Below, in pieces: positions 9,064-17,555 of a DNA stretch of 42,097 bases. Made by a program: the position numbers and the translations under genes. Origin of the DNA: Microcaldota archaeon (GTDB lineage Archaea > Micrarchaeota > Micrarchaeia > Micrarchaeales > Micrarchaeaceae); assembly GCA_021790455.1 (NCBI GenBank), contig JAJYDY010000003.1, positions 1 to 42,097 on the forward strand. Reading direction: 5' to 3'. The first letter of the stretch is position 1. Each line of letters opens with the position of its first letter. A model generated the notes under the pieces. The model ran no database searches. It was not told where the DNA came from and saw nothing but the letters and a program-made list of their open reading frames with translations.

Positions 9064-10278
9064 ATGGAAGTCAAGAGCATTACATTACTGGGGCATAAAG
9101 ACCATGGCAAATCAACCCTTATAGGTAGCCTATTGATGCAGACAGGTGCAGCTACAAAGGTCAGGATAAAGGAAGCAGAGGAGTATAGCAAAAGGATGGG
9201 GAAGGCGTTTGAGCCGGCTTTCATCCTTGACAGCTTCGCTGAAGAAAGGACAGGGGAGATGACAATAGATACGACAAGGGCTGAGATAAAGTACAAGAAT
9301 CTCGCGTTTGCGCTCATAGACGTCCCAGGACACGAAGAGCTGATAAAGAATATGATAAGCGGCGCCTCGTATGGGGAAGTTGCATTACTTCTTGTCTCTG
9401 CAAAGAAGGATGAAGGCATAAGGGACCAGACAAAAAGGCACCTCTTCCTTTCCAGGATGTTCGGCATAGAAGACCTTGTAATTGCTGTCAACAAGATGGA
9501 TACAAGGAATTTTGATGAGGGCTCCTTCCTTGCGGTGAAGAAAGAGCTCTCTGGCTTCATCGGGCGCATAGGCTTTGACACAAAGAGGGTTACGTTTGTG
9601 CCAATTTCCGCTTATTCTGGGGAAAACCTTGTAAAGAAGAGCAGAAAGATGAAATGGTACAAGGGAGAGCCGCTGATAGAGGCGCTCTATGAAAGCGCCA
9701 GAAGGAAGAAAAAGCAGGGAAATGGCGCACTTAGACTGTTGGTGCAGGGGACTATAGATGATGGAGCGGGAATTATAGGAGGGAAAATAGTAAAGGGCCA
9801 CCTCAGTGCTGGAGAGAAGATTGCGATACTTCCACAGGACCAGCATGCGATGGTGAAAGAGATAGTTGTAAAGGGAAAGAAGGTAAAAAAAGCTAGAGTA
9901 GGGGAAAACGTCGCAATTACGCTCGATAAAAGGATGCGGTTTGAGATGCGCGGCTCCGTCATCTCAAACACGGATGAGAAGCCAAGATTAACGAACAAGA
10001 TCAGGGCAAAGATATTCGTCGTCAACAAACCAGGGAAATCGCTGTGCTTGAAGTTCAATGGCATAGACCTGCAGTGCAGCGGAATTAAGATACTCAACAG
10101 CATAAACTCTGTTACTGGAGAGAAAGGTCCCGCTAAGGCTGAATCACTGAATGCGATAGAAGCAGAGATAGAGTTGGAGCAAAAGCTACCTGTGGAGGAG
10201 TTTGAGACCACTAAAGAGCTAGGCAGATTTGTCCTCTACAGCGGTAATGAATTTACGGGCATAGGAACCATCCTTTAA
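9064..10278 (+). CDS. cysN: Sulfate adenylyltransferase subunit 1-like GTPase (CysN/EF-Tu superfamily)
   Basis: G1 GHKDHGKST, G3 DVPGHE, G4 NKMD; ERTGEMTIDTTRAEIKYKN; immediately downstream of cysD. ATG at 9064 preferred to the track start at 9016. Confidence 0.8.
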   Translation: MEVKSITLLGHKDHGKSTLIGSLLMQTGAATKVRIKEAEEYSKRMGKAFEPAFILDSFAEERTGEMTIDTTRAEIKYKNLAFALIDVPGHEELIKNMISGASYGEVALLLVSAKKDEGIRDQTKRHLFLSRMFGIEDLVIAVNKMDTRNFDEGSFLAVKKELSGFIGRIGFDTKRVTFVPISAYSGENLVKKSRKMKWYKGEPLIEALYESARRKKKQGNGALRLLVQGTIDDGAGIIGGKIVKGHLSAGEKIAILPQDQHAMVKEIVVKGKKVKKARVGENVAITLDKRMRFEMRGSVISNTDEKPRLTNKIRAKIFVVNKPGKSLCLKFNGIDLQCSGIKILNSINSVTGEKGPAKAESLNAIEAEIELEQKLPVEEFETTKELGRFVLYSGNEFTGIGTIL

Positions 10279-10310
10279 GTATCTTTGCTGTTCATTTTCA
10301 AACAGAGACC

Positions 10311-11018
10311 ATGAGCGAAGAAAACAAGAGGATGTTCTCTCTAATCGCCAAGAATTATGATAAAACCAATAGGCTGATAAGCCTCGGTGCTGATTCTGGA
10401 TGGAGGAAAGAGGCCGCAAAGGAATGTGCTATCGACAAAAAATCGATAAATGTACTGGATGTAGCTACCGGCACGGGGGAACTGGCAATCTCTATAGTGC
10501 GACAAGTGGAAAAGAACAAGAGAAAGGTCCATGTTGTCGGTCTGGACTTCAACAAGGACATGTTGAAAATCGCAAAAGACAAGATTGCAAAGAAAGGAAT
10601 AATTGATATAGATTTCATGATGGGGGATGCGCTCGCGCTTAACCTTTGCAACAGTTCGTTTGACGTTGTTACTTCTGGTTTTGCGCTAAGGAACTTTGAT
10701 GACCTCCAACAATTTATGAAAGAGTCCTACCGCGTGTTGACGCCAGGAGGCAAGATTGTATTTTTGGACGTTGCGAAGCCTGACAATGTATTCAACAAGC
10801 TGTTCGAGAAATACTATTTCAATATCATTCCGCTCATGGGGGCACGCTACAACAAGGATGCATACGTGCACCTTATCACAACAGCATGGCGCTTCAATAA
10901 GAACGTGCTTTCGCAGATGGCAAAGAGCATCGGTTTTGTGCATCCGAAGCTGAGAAACCTGACATTCGGGACAGCGTTTATCTTTACTGCAAATAAGCCG
11001 AAGAAGGCAAAGCGATAG
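10311..11018 (+). CDS. ubiE: UbiE/MenG-type SAM-dependent methyltransferase
   Basis: FSLIAKNYDKTNRLISLGADSGWRKEA, VLDVATGTGELAIS, FALRNFDDLQQFMKESYRVLTPGGK. Confidence 0.88.
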   Translation: MSEENKRMFSLIAKNYDKTNRLISLGADSGWRKEAAKECAIDKKSINVLDVATGTGELAISIVRQVEKNKRKVHVVGLDFNKDMLKIAKDKIAKKGIIDIDFMMGDALALNLCNSSFDVVTSGFALRNFDDLQQFMKESYRVLTPGGKIVFLDVAKPDNVFNKLFEKYYFNIIPLMGARYNKDAYVHLITTAWRFNKNVLSQMAKSIGFVHPKLRNLTFGTAFIFTANKPKKAKR

Positions 11019-11021
11019 GCG

Positions 11022-13136
11022 TCACTGCTGCATATTCTGCATGAACTCCCTCACACGAAGAGCAGCTTTTATCCCACTGGCTGCAGCTGTTCCGGCTTGC
11101 CTGTAGAATCTATCAGAAACATCACCTGCAACGAATACGCCAGGGATTTCAGTAAGGACCTCCTCCTTCGTCACTATATAACCCTGGTCATCGAGCGACA
11201 ACTTCCCCTCCAGGAATTGCGTGTTTGGCACATAGCCTATCGCAATGAAGACTCCCTGGCACGGAATGGTCGATTCTTTTCCTGTATTCACGTCTTTTAT
11301 CCTAACACCCTCAACTCCAGTGACGTCTTTTCCAAGTATTTCCTCTACTGTGCTGTTCCAAACGACCTTTATCTTCGGATTTGAAAGAACAATCTGCTGC
11401 ATGATCTTGCTTGCCCTGAATGAATCCTTTCTATGCACTATCGTTACCTGTTTGACAAATCTAGTAAGGAAGTTTGAATCTTCCATCGCTGTGTCGCCTC
11501 CGCCTACTACAACGACGTTGTCCTTTCCTTTGAAGAACGCACCATCGCAGTTATGGACTATACTATTCGTGGTTACATAGGTATGGTTGCCCTCAACCGC
11601 CAAGTTGTAGACAAGGCCGTCATAAGATTTTTTAATGATCGTCTTAATTGGAAGGTGTACATAGTTGTCTATAATCCATGCGTGGTAGTTCCAGCGGTGC
11701 TTCTTCTTTGCCAACAGCGGATGGCGTTCATCTAGAACTTTAGACATCATCTTAATCCAAGGTCCGCCAATCACCAGCTGATAAACATCTCTCTTAAATC
11801 TAACTTCTCTGCCTTCTATTGTGCTGTGTTCAAGCGTTTTGAATCGCCTTTTCTCCAAGTGGGGCAGTATGTTTAGCCTTAATAGAATCATCTTTAGCTG
11901 CTCTGCAAGTTCCCTTGAACTCGTCGTTATTACAAAATCTTCTGCACGCGTGCATCCATCACCTCGCCACATTCCTTTTATCAATTCTTTCTGTAAACTT
12001 CTTTCCATAGTAACAAAAAGATGCGGCATTCTCTTTTCGTGCGAATATTTCGAAAACCATTTTTGGAAAAGCTTACTCAATATCATTGAGTAAACAGTAA
12101 CCTTTAATACAGATTTCTCTGGTTTTATTGCAGCATCCAAACCAAATTTCCTTTTAATTATGCGCTTAACATCTCTAGCATATTCGGTTTCTTTGATATT
12201 AAATGCAAATGACATTCCTCTGCTGTGAGAGTATCCCTCAGAAAGATAGTATCCAACAAGCCTGCCAAAATCTTTATCGACGTTTATGGTGTTTGGTAAT
12301 CTGTGAGATGTGTGTGTTTCATGGAGCTGCATAACTCTTCCTTTGTTATCTAATCTTAACTTCAGTTCTTTACTGATGTCAAATTTGAACAATGTAGCTG
12401 TTTTTTTTACAATCGGGTATAGTACAACGTGTCTTTTGTTTAACTCGCCAGCCTCTACCCAAAAAGGTTTCGACCAGGAAACTTTGTGGTAGTTTACGCC
12501 TTTGCCCCTTTTTAGCGTTTTTACTAAAACAGGATGGTTTGGTGTTAGAAAGGTATACTCTGAACGGAAAAGCCTTGTTTTAAAGCCTATTAGTTCTCCC
12601 TTATATTTTCTTTTCATTACCTCAGCGACTGGTCTGAATGTACCATCGACAGTTAGGACTCTCATACCTTTTGCAGTTTGGCCTATTTTTTTAGTTGATG
12701 GATTAGAAACTATAAGTGAATTTGGTGGTAAGCAAGTAGCGCAGGTGCTTACCCCCTTCCCCATGTGCTCCATCTCTGAAGGAATGCCAAGAGTCCTTGC
12801 GTTTGCGCCAGTAGAAATTATTATCGTGTGCGCCTGATAGGTATTTTCTGCTGTTTTTACTGTGAAAGGCCTTTTGCTGAAATCCACTTCCGTAACATCC
12901 TCTGCTATCATCCTCGCGCCGAACTTCTGCGCCTGCTTGGTCATGCCATCAATAAGCTCAGGACCTTGCACTCCATTAGGGAAACCTGGATAGTTCTCGA
13001 CGGTGGTGGTAAGAAGGAGCTGACCGCCTGCGATTGAACCTGTAATCATAAGAGGCTTGAAATCTTCCCTTGCAGTGTATATCGCTGCAGAAAGTCCGGC
13101 TGGACCAGATCCTATTATTATCACATTCTCTATCAT
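11022..13136 (-). CDS. trxB: Thioredoxin reductase precursor containing an in-frame intein
   Basis: N-extein MIENVIIIGSGPAGLSAAIYTARE...STCAT; C-extein CDGAFFKGKDNVVVVGGGDTAMEDSNFLTRF...GVFVAGDV. Removing 395 aa leaves a normal-length TrxB of 309 aa. Confidence 0.95.
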   Translation of the reverse strand: MIENVIIIGSGPAGLSAAIYTAREDFKPLMITGSIAGGQLLLTTTVENYPGFPNGVQGPELIDGMTKQAQKFGARMIAEDVTEVDFSKRPFTVKTAENTYQAHTIIISTGANARTLGIPSEMEHMGKGVSTCATCLPPNSLIVSNPSTKKIGQTAKGMRVLTVDGTFRPVAEVMKRKYKGELIGFKTRLFRSEYTFLTPNHPVLVKTLKRGKGVNYHKVSWSKPFWVEAGELNKRHVVLYPIVKKTATLFKFDISKELKLRLDNKGRVMQLHETHTSHRLPNTINVDKDFGRLVGYYLSEGYSHSRGMSFAFNIKETEYARDVKRIIKRKFGLDAAIKPEKSVLKVTVYSMILSKLFQKWFSKYSHEKRMPHLFVTMERSLQKELIKGMWRGDGCTRAEDFVITTSSRELAEQLKMILLRLNILPHLEKRRFKTLEHSTIEGREVRFKRDVYQLVIGGPWIKMMSKVLDERHPLLAKKKHRWNYHAWIIDNYVHLPIKTIIKKSYDGLVYNLAVEGNHTYVTTNSIVHNCDGAFFKGKDNVVVVGGGDTAMEDSNFLTRFVKQVTIVHRKDSFRASKIMQQIVLSNPKIKVVWNSTVEEILGKDVTGVEGVRIKDVNTGKESTIPCQGVFIAIGYVPNTQFLEGKLSLDDQGYIVTKEEVLTEIPGVFVAGDVSDRFYRQAGTAAASGIKAALRVREFMQNMQQ
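11550..12734 (-). mobile_element. Intein (395 aa) with LAGLIDADG-like homing endonuclease domain inside trxB
   Basis: Block A CLPPNSLIVSN; block B-like YTFLTPNHPVLV; LAGLIDADG-like LVGYYLSEG and LIKGMWRGDG; block F VYNLAVEGNHTYVTTNS; block G IVHN followed by Cys+1. Boundary codons TGC (12732-12734) and AAC (11550-11552) checked. Confidence 0.95.
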
Positions 13137-13181
13137 AAAAAGAGCACCGATTATCCTTGTCTTATTATTTAAGGGAAGTTA

Positions 13182-14189
13182 ATGTATAAAATAGTTTCTT
13201 TCGTTATACTGACAGGCGACTGGATGATACACTCGAATGGGTTAGCGCTATCTCTTGACAGGAAGGAGAAGGGAGCGACGGCGGATTTCATTTCACACGC
13301 ACATACAGACCATATCGCATCTGCGAAGTCTTCGAAGAATGTTATCGCGAGCAAGGAGACGGTTGAGCTGCTTGAGGAATTCAGAGGCATCAGTATAAAT
13401 CAGGTCCAATTGCCACGATCTGTAAAATTGCTTGATGCAGGGCATATGCTTGGCTCAAAACAGATTGCAATTGAAGATGAAAATAAGGGAGAGAGGATAA
13501 TCTATACAGGCGACTTCCAACTCCAGGAGTCACGCGCTTGTAGCAGAATAGAGCTGGAAAGCGCTGACACCGTTATAGTGGATTCCACCTACTTTGATCC
13601 TGATATAAAGTTTGATCCTAGGGAAGAGACCGAATCCGCAATACAGTTCTGGACCGAACTGAAGCTAATGAGCGGGATTGTGCTTTTCGGCACTTATTCC
13701 GTTGGGAAGGCACAGGAATTGATCGCAATCCTCAACGAGCAGGGGATTGTGCCGCTTGCCAGCAAGAAGATAAGCGCAGCAAGCGAAGTCTATATAAAGA
13801 ACGGTGTAAAGCTCGACTACGCATCAACAACTCACAACAGAGATGATTACGACCAGCTTATAGGTGGAAATTTTGTTGGGATTGTCGAGAATAATTCTGT
13901 GAGATCCATAAGCGCAAGGCTCAACTCAAATTATAGGAAACAGGTGTTCACGGCAGTTGCGACCGGCATGTCCACAATGATGAACTTCAATACCGATGTT
14001 CAATTCGCATTGAGTGATCATGCTGATTTCTCGCAGGTGATGGAATACATAAATTCGGCCGGCGCTAAGCACGTCTTCACTTACGGACAGAATGCAGCGC
14101 TCTTAGCAGGCAATCTAAGGAAAGCGAGCTACAATGCACTGCCATATATGGGAATTGAAACGGCATTGAACCAATTAGTCAAGGAATAG
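13182..14189 (+). CDS. MBL-fold exonuclease-like protein (COG1236-type RNA/DNA processing nuclease)
   Basis: FISHAHTDHIASA metal motif, LDAGHMLGSKQIAIE, IIYTGDFQ, ALSDHADFSQVMEYI. Confidence 0.85.
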   Translation: MYKIVSFVILTGDWMIHSNGLALSLDRKEKGATADFISHAHTDHIASAKSSKNVIASKETVELLEEFRGISINQVQLPRSVKLLDAGHMLGSKQIAIEDENKGERIIYTGDFQLQESRACSRIELESADTVIVDSTYFDPDIKFDPREETESAIQFWTELKLMSGIVLFGTYSVGKAQELIAILNEQGIVPLASKKISAASEVYIKNGVKLDYASTTHNRDDYDQLIGGNFVGIVENNSVRSISARLNSNYRKQVFTAVATGMSTMMNFNTDVQFALSDHADFSQVMEYINSAGAKHVFTYGQNAALLAGNLRKASYNALPYMGIETALNQLVKE

Positions 14190-14316
14190 AATCGATAAAG
14201 CTCCTAACGTGCTTTTCAAATTTTAAATCTTTCTTTTTTCCAACAACTTTTCATCGGCAGTGTAAAAAGAGCAACCGAGTATGAAAGCTAAAGCCAAATA
14301 GGATGCGTCATGTGCT

Positions 14317-14649
14317 TTATTTACTTACAACACCAGTAACTTTTGGATTTTGTAACGTGCTTATCAAAATAGTTTTACTAGCTGCCTCTATTTTGATGCC
14401 ATCAACATTTGCGCTGGTTATGGCAGCATCCAGCCAATTTTGATAGCTAGAATTAGTCGTCATATTTTGGTCGGTATTCATTATCACAGTATAAAACGTT
14501 TCTATCGCTACTAGGTTTGAATATTCAGCAAGCTGACCTGCCTGTTCAATATTGCCATTTGACACTTGGCTTGTTAATGTAATAAGATACGCAACGGAGC
14601 TTATTGAAGTTATCGCAATAAGAAGACCGAAGAAACCCACGTTATCCAC
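14317..14649 (-). CDS. Pilin-like membrane-anchored small protein (GTG start)
   Basis: GTG at 14649 gives VDNVGFFGLLIAITSISSVAYLITLTSQ...; N-terminal hydrophobic helix; 8-nt overlap with the upstream gene's stop. The track's 14781 start would overlap the neighbour out of frame. Confidence 0.6.
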   Translation of the reverse strand: MDNVGFFGLLIAITSISSVAYLITLTSQVSNGNIEQAGQLAEYSNLVAIETFYTVIMNTDQNMTTNSSYQNWLDAAITSANVDGIKIEAASKTILISTLQNPKVTGVVSK

Positions 14650-15034
14650 CACATACAGTAAGACAAACCTGCTCGAATGTGCCGTTTGCACTAACGGGAA
14701 AACATTCTGTCTTTTCTGCCGCACACGTGCCAAAGCTTCCGACTTCGGTGCTTTTATTATTGATGGCAAGCAGGGATCCATCGAACGAATATTCTGAGTT
14801 TATATCCTTCAATAATGCTGAAATGCATTCCTTGTTTGATGATAGGATACAAGACCTAAAAGAAGCGTTTCTATAGAGGATCCCAGTAAAATCATAGAAT
14901 ACGTTCTGCATGCCAAAATCGATTCCGCGTTGAGATGTTGAAATTGAGTAAGATATTGATATTGCTGTGCCAACTACCGCTGACAGTGTTAATGAAGAGA
15001 GGAGGGCTTCTATCATTGCCATTTGCGCTTTCAT
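14642..15034 (-). CDS. Pilin-like protein, pilus operon
   Basis: MKAQMAMIEALLSSLTLSAVVGTAISISYSIS N-terminal helix, Cys-containing globular part; in operon order. Confidence 0.7.
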   Translation of the reverse strand: MKAQMAMIEALLSSLTLSAVVGTAISISYSISTSQRGIDFGMQNVFYDFTGILYRNASFRSCILSSNKECISALLKDINSEYSFDGSLLAINNKSTEVGSFGTCAAEKTECFPVSANGTFEQVCLTVCGG

Positions 15035-15038
15035 AGAA

Positions 15039-16370
15039 CTACCTTATCTCTATCGATGAACCCTGATATTGGACCGATTGGTTTAGCCCATTATAACCAT
15101 AGATAAATGTCGCTATGTCGTAACTGAATGGCATTGTTGGTCTGCACGAATAGGATGTTGGAGAGCGCACTGGATAGAAGAGGCAATTGTTTGGCTGGAT
15201 TGATTTTGCACCAAGGAGTGTCTTTTCGTAATTTAGAAGATAGGCGAGCGTCTTTTGTATATAGTTCAATGTATCGCTCCCGACCCATGTATTGTTGTTT
15301 ATATTAAGGAGATTTACAAGAGATGCGTCGGTATTCGAATAGTTTTCATAATATGTATAATTAATCGCTGTGTCGTTCCCAGACTTATCAAGCACCGCGT
15401 AAATCAGATAGGGTGGAGGGAGGATCGACCCAGTATAAGTGCTATTGATATAGATACTGCCTGCTGGCGTGCTATTCTTAAAATACAAGTTTGCGCGCCT
15501 AGATTGACTTGTAAAGTTGGCTTCTAATGTATAACCAGCGTTTCCTAGGCTTATGGCAGCGCTATAAACATAGCTCTGCTCAGGTGTAAGAGTCCCTACT
15601 TTACTCGTTGTTTTGTTTTCTGCAAAGCAGTAATAGCGATCTTGACCATCCCACCAGAACCTATTGCAAGTGTTATCTGAAACTATAAATCCCCAGGTGT
15701 TGCTTCCACATTGCCACGGTTCCTTCTCCCTGCCACTAGCGTTATGGTATGCACAATGTGACCATGAGTACATCGATTCTACATTGTTCTGTTGCGCAAT
15801 CGGGAAGAATACGCTCTCATTCCTGTTGTTGATGGTGGCGATGAAGTTATTGCCCGCAGTCGTATTCCCTAAGGCGCTTTGCCGGAGCGCATAAGTATAA
15901 GCGTTCGCCGTTACATTCAAAATGGAGTTGCTGGCATTGCTGAAAGTGCCGATTATAGTAAATTTGAGTGGTCCTTCCTCCGTTGGCAGATAAGAAAAAG
16001 TGAGCGCACCTATTGAGGAGTAGGGGACCGCTATAAGTTCTGGCGGAAGAATTGAAACGTTCGGTATTGAGCTTATGCGAATGCGCTCTAAGTTATAAGA
16101 TTTAGGGTAGGCGACAACTACTTCCAAGCTCCCACTTTTGTTTATATAGCTCACATTAGAGACTACCGGAATGAGGCTTATATTGCCGGAATATCCTGTC
16201 GTTGTATTTGAACTGTGCGCATTGTACAAGGTCTGGTTATCTAGCGTTTCATACGCTGCGTTCTGCGCGCCCTGCAAATGCAGGTACTGGCTTAATACAA
16301 AAATGCTGAAAAGCGCCACTGCAGACAGTAACACTATGAACTCAAGGCTCGTTTGTAGTCGCATTGTCAT
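15039..16370 (-). CDS. Large pilin-like/surface protein with class III-type signal peptide
   Basis: MRLQTSLEFIVLLSAVALFSIFVLSQYL; N-x-S/T-rich 443-aa ectodomain; overlaps the upstream gene. Confidence 0.75.
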   Translation of the reverse strand: MTMRLQTSLEFIVLLSAVALFSIFVLSQYLHLQGAQNAAYETLDNQTLYNAHSSNTTTGYSGNISLIPVVSNVSYINKSGSLEVVVAYPKSYNLERIRISSIPNVSILPPELIAVPYSSIGALTFSYLPTEEGPLKFTIIGTFSNASNSILNVTANAYTYALRQSALGNTTAGNNFIATINNRNESVFFPIAQQNNVESMYSWSHCAYHNASGREKEPWQCGSNTWGFIVSDNTCNRFWWDGQDRYYCFAENKTTSKVGTLTPEQSYVYSAAISLGNAGYTLEANFTSQSRRANLYFKNSTPAGSIYINSTYTGSILPPPYLIYAVLDKSGNDTAINYTYYENYSNTDASLVNLLNINNNTWVGSDTLNYIQKTLAYLLNYEKTLLGAKSIQPNNCLFYPVRSPTSYSCRPTMPFSYDIATFIYGYNGLNQSVQYQGSSIEIR

Positions 16371-16728
16371 CCACCATTAAATAGTATTGATCTCCCGCTA
16401 TAGTCACAATTCTTTTTATTTCATAATCGTCTGTTTGAATTCCGTTTGCAGAAGAAAATTTGGATAGGGAATACCTATCACCAAAATAACCTTTCAGTAC
16501 CTGCATTGCTAATGAGAGCGTCATGCCTGGTGACTCGATTATTGATATTGCATGCTGGACTTGCGCTTCTGAAGACAACATTGAACTTACGCTTATCCCC
16601 TGAGCAATCGAAGTGCCGCTTGCTATAGAAAGCTTCACGATGAATAAGGCGAAGAAGGCGGAGAATAGAGTAATTGCAATCAGAATTTCCAGGCTTAGAA
16701 CCATACCCTTTACTGATCTCGACTTCAT
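16342..16728 (-). CDS. Pilin-like protein
   Basis: VKGMVLSLEILIAITLFSAFFALFIVKLSIA; ATGA overlap with the upstream ORF. Confidence 0.7.
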   Translation of the reverse strand: MKSRSVKGMVLSLEILIAITLFSAFFALFIVKLSIASGTSIAQGISVSSMLSSEAQVQHAISIIESPGMTLSLAMQVLKGYFGDRYSLSKFSSANGIQTDDYEIKRIVTIAGDQYYLMVDDNATTNEP

Positions 16729-16925
16729 ACTATCACTCTAAGATTCCCGCTTTGCGGAAATGTGCTGTTTAAAATCAACGAAGACCTAGAAATCGAATTG
16801 GACAATATCCTAGATTCGCCGGATAAATGGGCTTCGTAGGCCATGCTGATAGAGAGCACAAGAAGGGAAAATGCCACAGCTACCGCAAGCACTATAAGGA
16901 ACTCAAAAAGAATCTGCGCCATCAT
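16725..16925 (-). CDS. Short pilin-like protein (66 aa)
   Basis: MMAQILFEFLIVLAVAVAFSLLVLSISMAYEA; 4-nt overlaps on both sides. Confidence 0.65.
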   Translation of the reverse strand: MMAQILFEFLIVLAVAVAFSLLVLSISMAYEAHLSGESRILSNSISRSSLILNSTFPQSGNLRVIV

Positions 16926-17308
16926 GGGTTAGCACCTGAAAACTCAACAAGAAAGGTTTGGTTCGGATAGCGCAACATTTGGATTTCAGCAATCTCCCCG
17001 CTATAAGCGCAAGCATGGCTTTGGTTAATGCTGACATTGCTGTTAAAATAGTAGCTGGCGTTTGAGAACTCTACACTCTCAGCGCCAAACCTTGAATCGC
17101 AGACTGCTGATGGGATATAGGCAGTGAAGCTTGCTTTCTGGTAGCCCATGTTTGCATTTATCGATGCTACCATTTCTTCCAATGAGGCTTTTCCACCAAT
17201 GCTTGATGCAATGGCGTTTCCCTTTATGTAGAGGGAGAGCACGATGACTAAAGACGCGGCTGATACTGCGGTGTAAATCAGGAACTCTAGTGAAACCTGT
17301 GCCTTCAT
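16922..17308 (-). CDS. Pilin with class III-type signal peptide
   Basis: MKAQVSLEFLIYTAVSAASLVIVLSLYIKG. Confidence 0.78.
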   Translation of the reverse strand: MKAQVSLEFLIYTAVSAASLVIVLSLYIKGNAIASSIGGKASLEEMVASINANMGYQKASFTAYIPSAVCDSRFGAESVEFSNASYYFNSNVSINQSHACAYSGEIAEIQMLRYPNQTFLVEFSGANP

Positions 17309-17315
17309 GAAATCA

Positions 17316-17555
17316 CTATTTTACGCTGCTGCTCAAGTTTGCAAGCTCATTTGCCAGCTGAGACCCTATGCTCTGATTCCCTCCTCCGAAAGAGTGCAGG
17401 GCGGTTCCCTTAAGCTGCATTATCATTGCTAGAGCTATGACTATGATTATGCTCACCGCTGAGAGCATCATTATGTACTCCAGCGATCCTTGCCCCCTCT
17501 TGGACTTTATGGGCACGAGCAATGTCCTTGACCAGTTTATGATTATGTCTATCAT
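17316..17555 (-). CDS. Pilin with canonical class III signal peptide
   Basis: KRGQGSLEYIMMLSAVSIIIVIALAMIMQLKGTALHSFGG. Confidence 0.85.
   Translation of the reverse strand: MIDIIINWSRTLLVPIKSKRGQGSLEYIMMLSAVSIIIVIALAMIMQLKGTALHSFGGGNQSIGSQLANELANLSSSVK

Noticed and set aside
8754-9581. 275-aa minus-strand ORF
   Set aside because: Antisense to cysD/cysN, which have unmistakable motifs.
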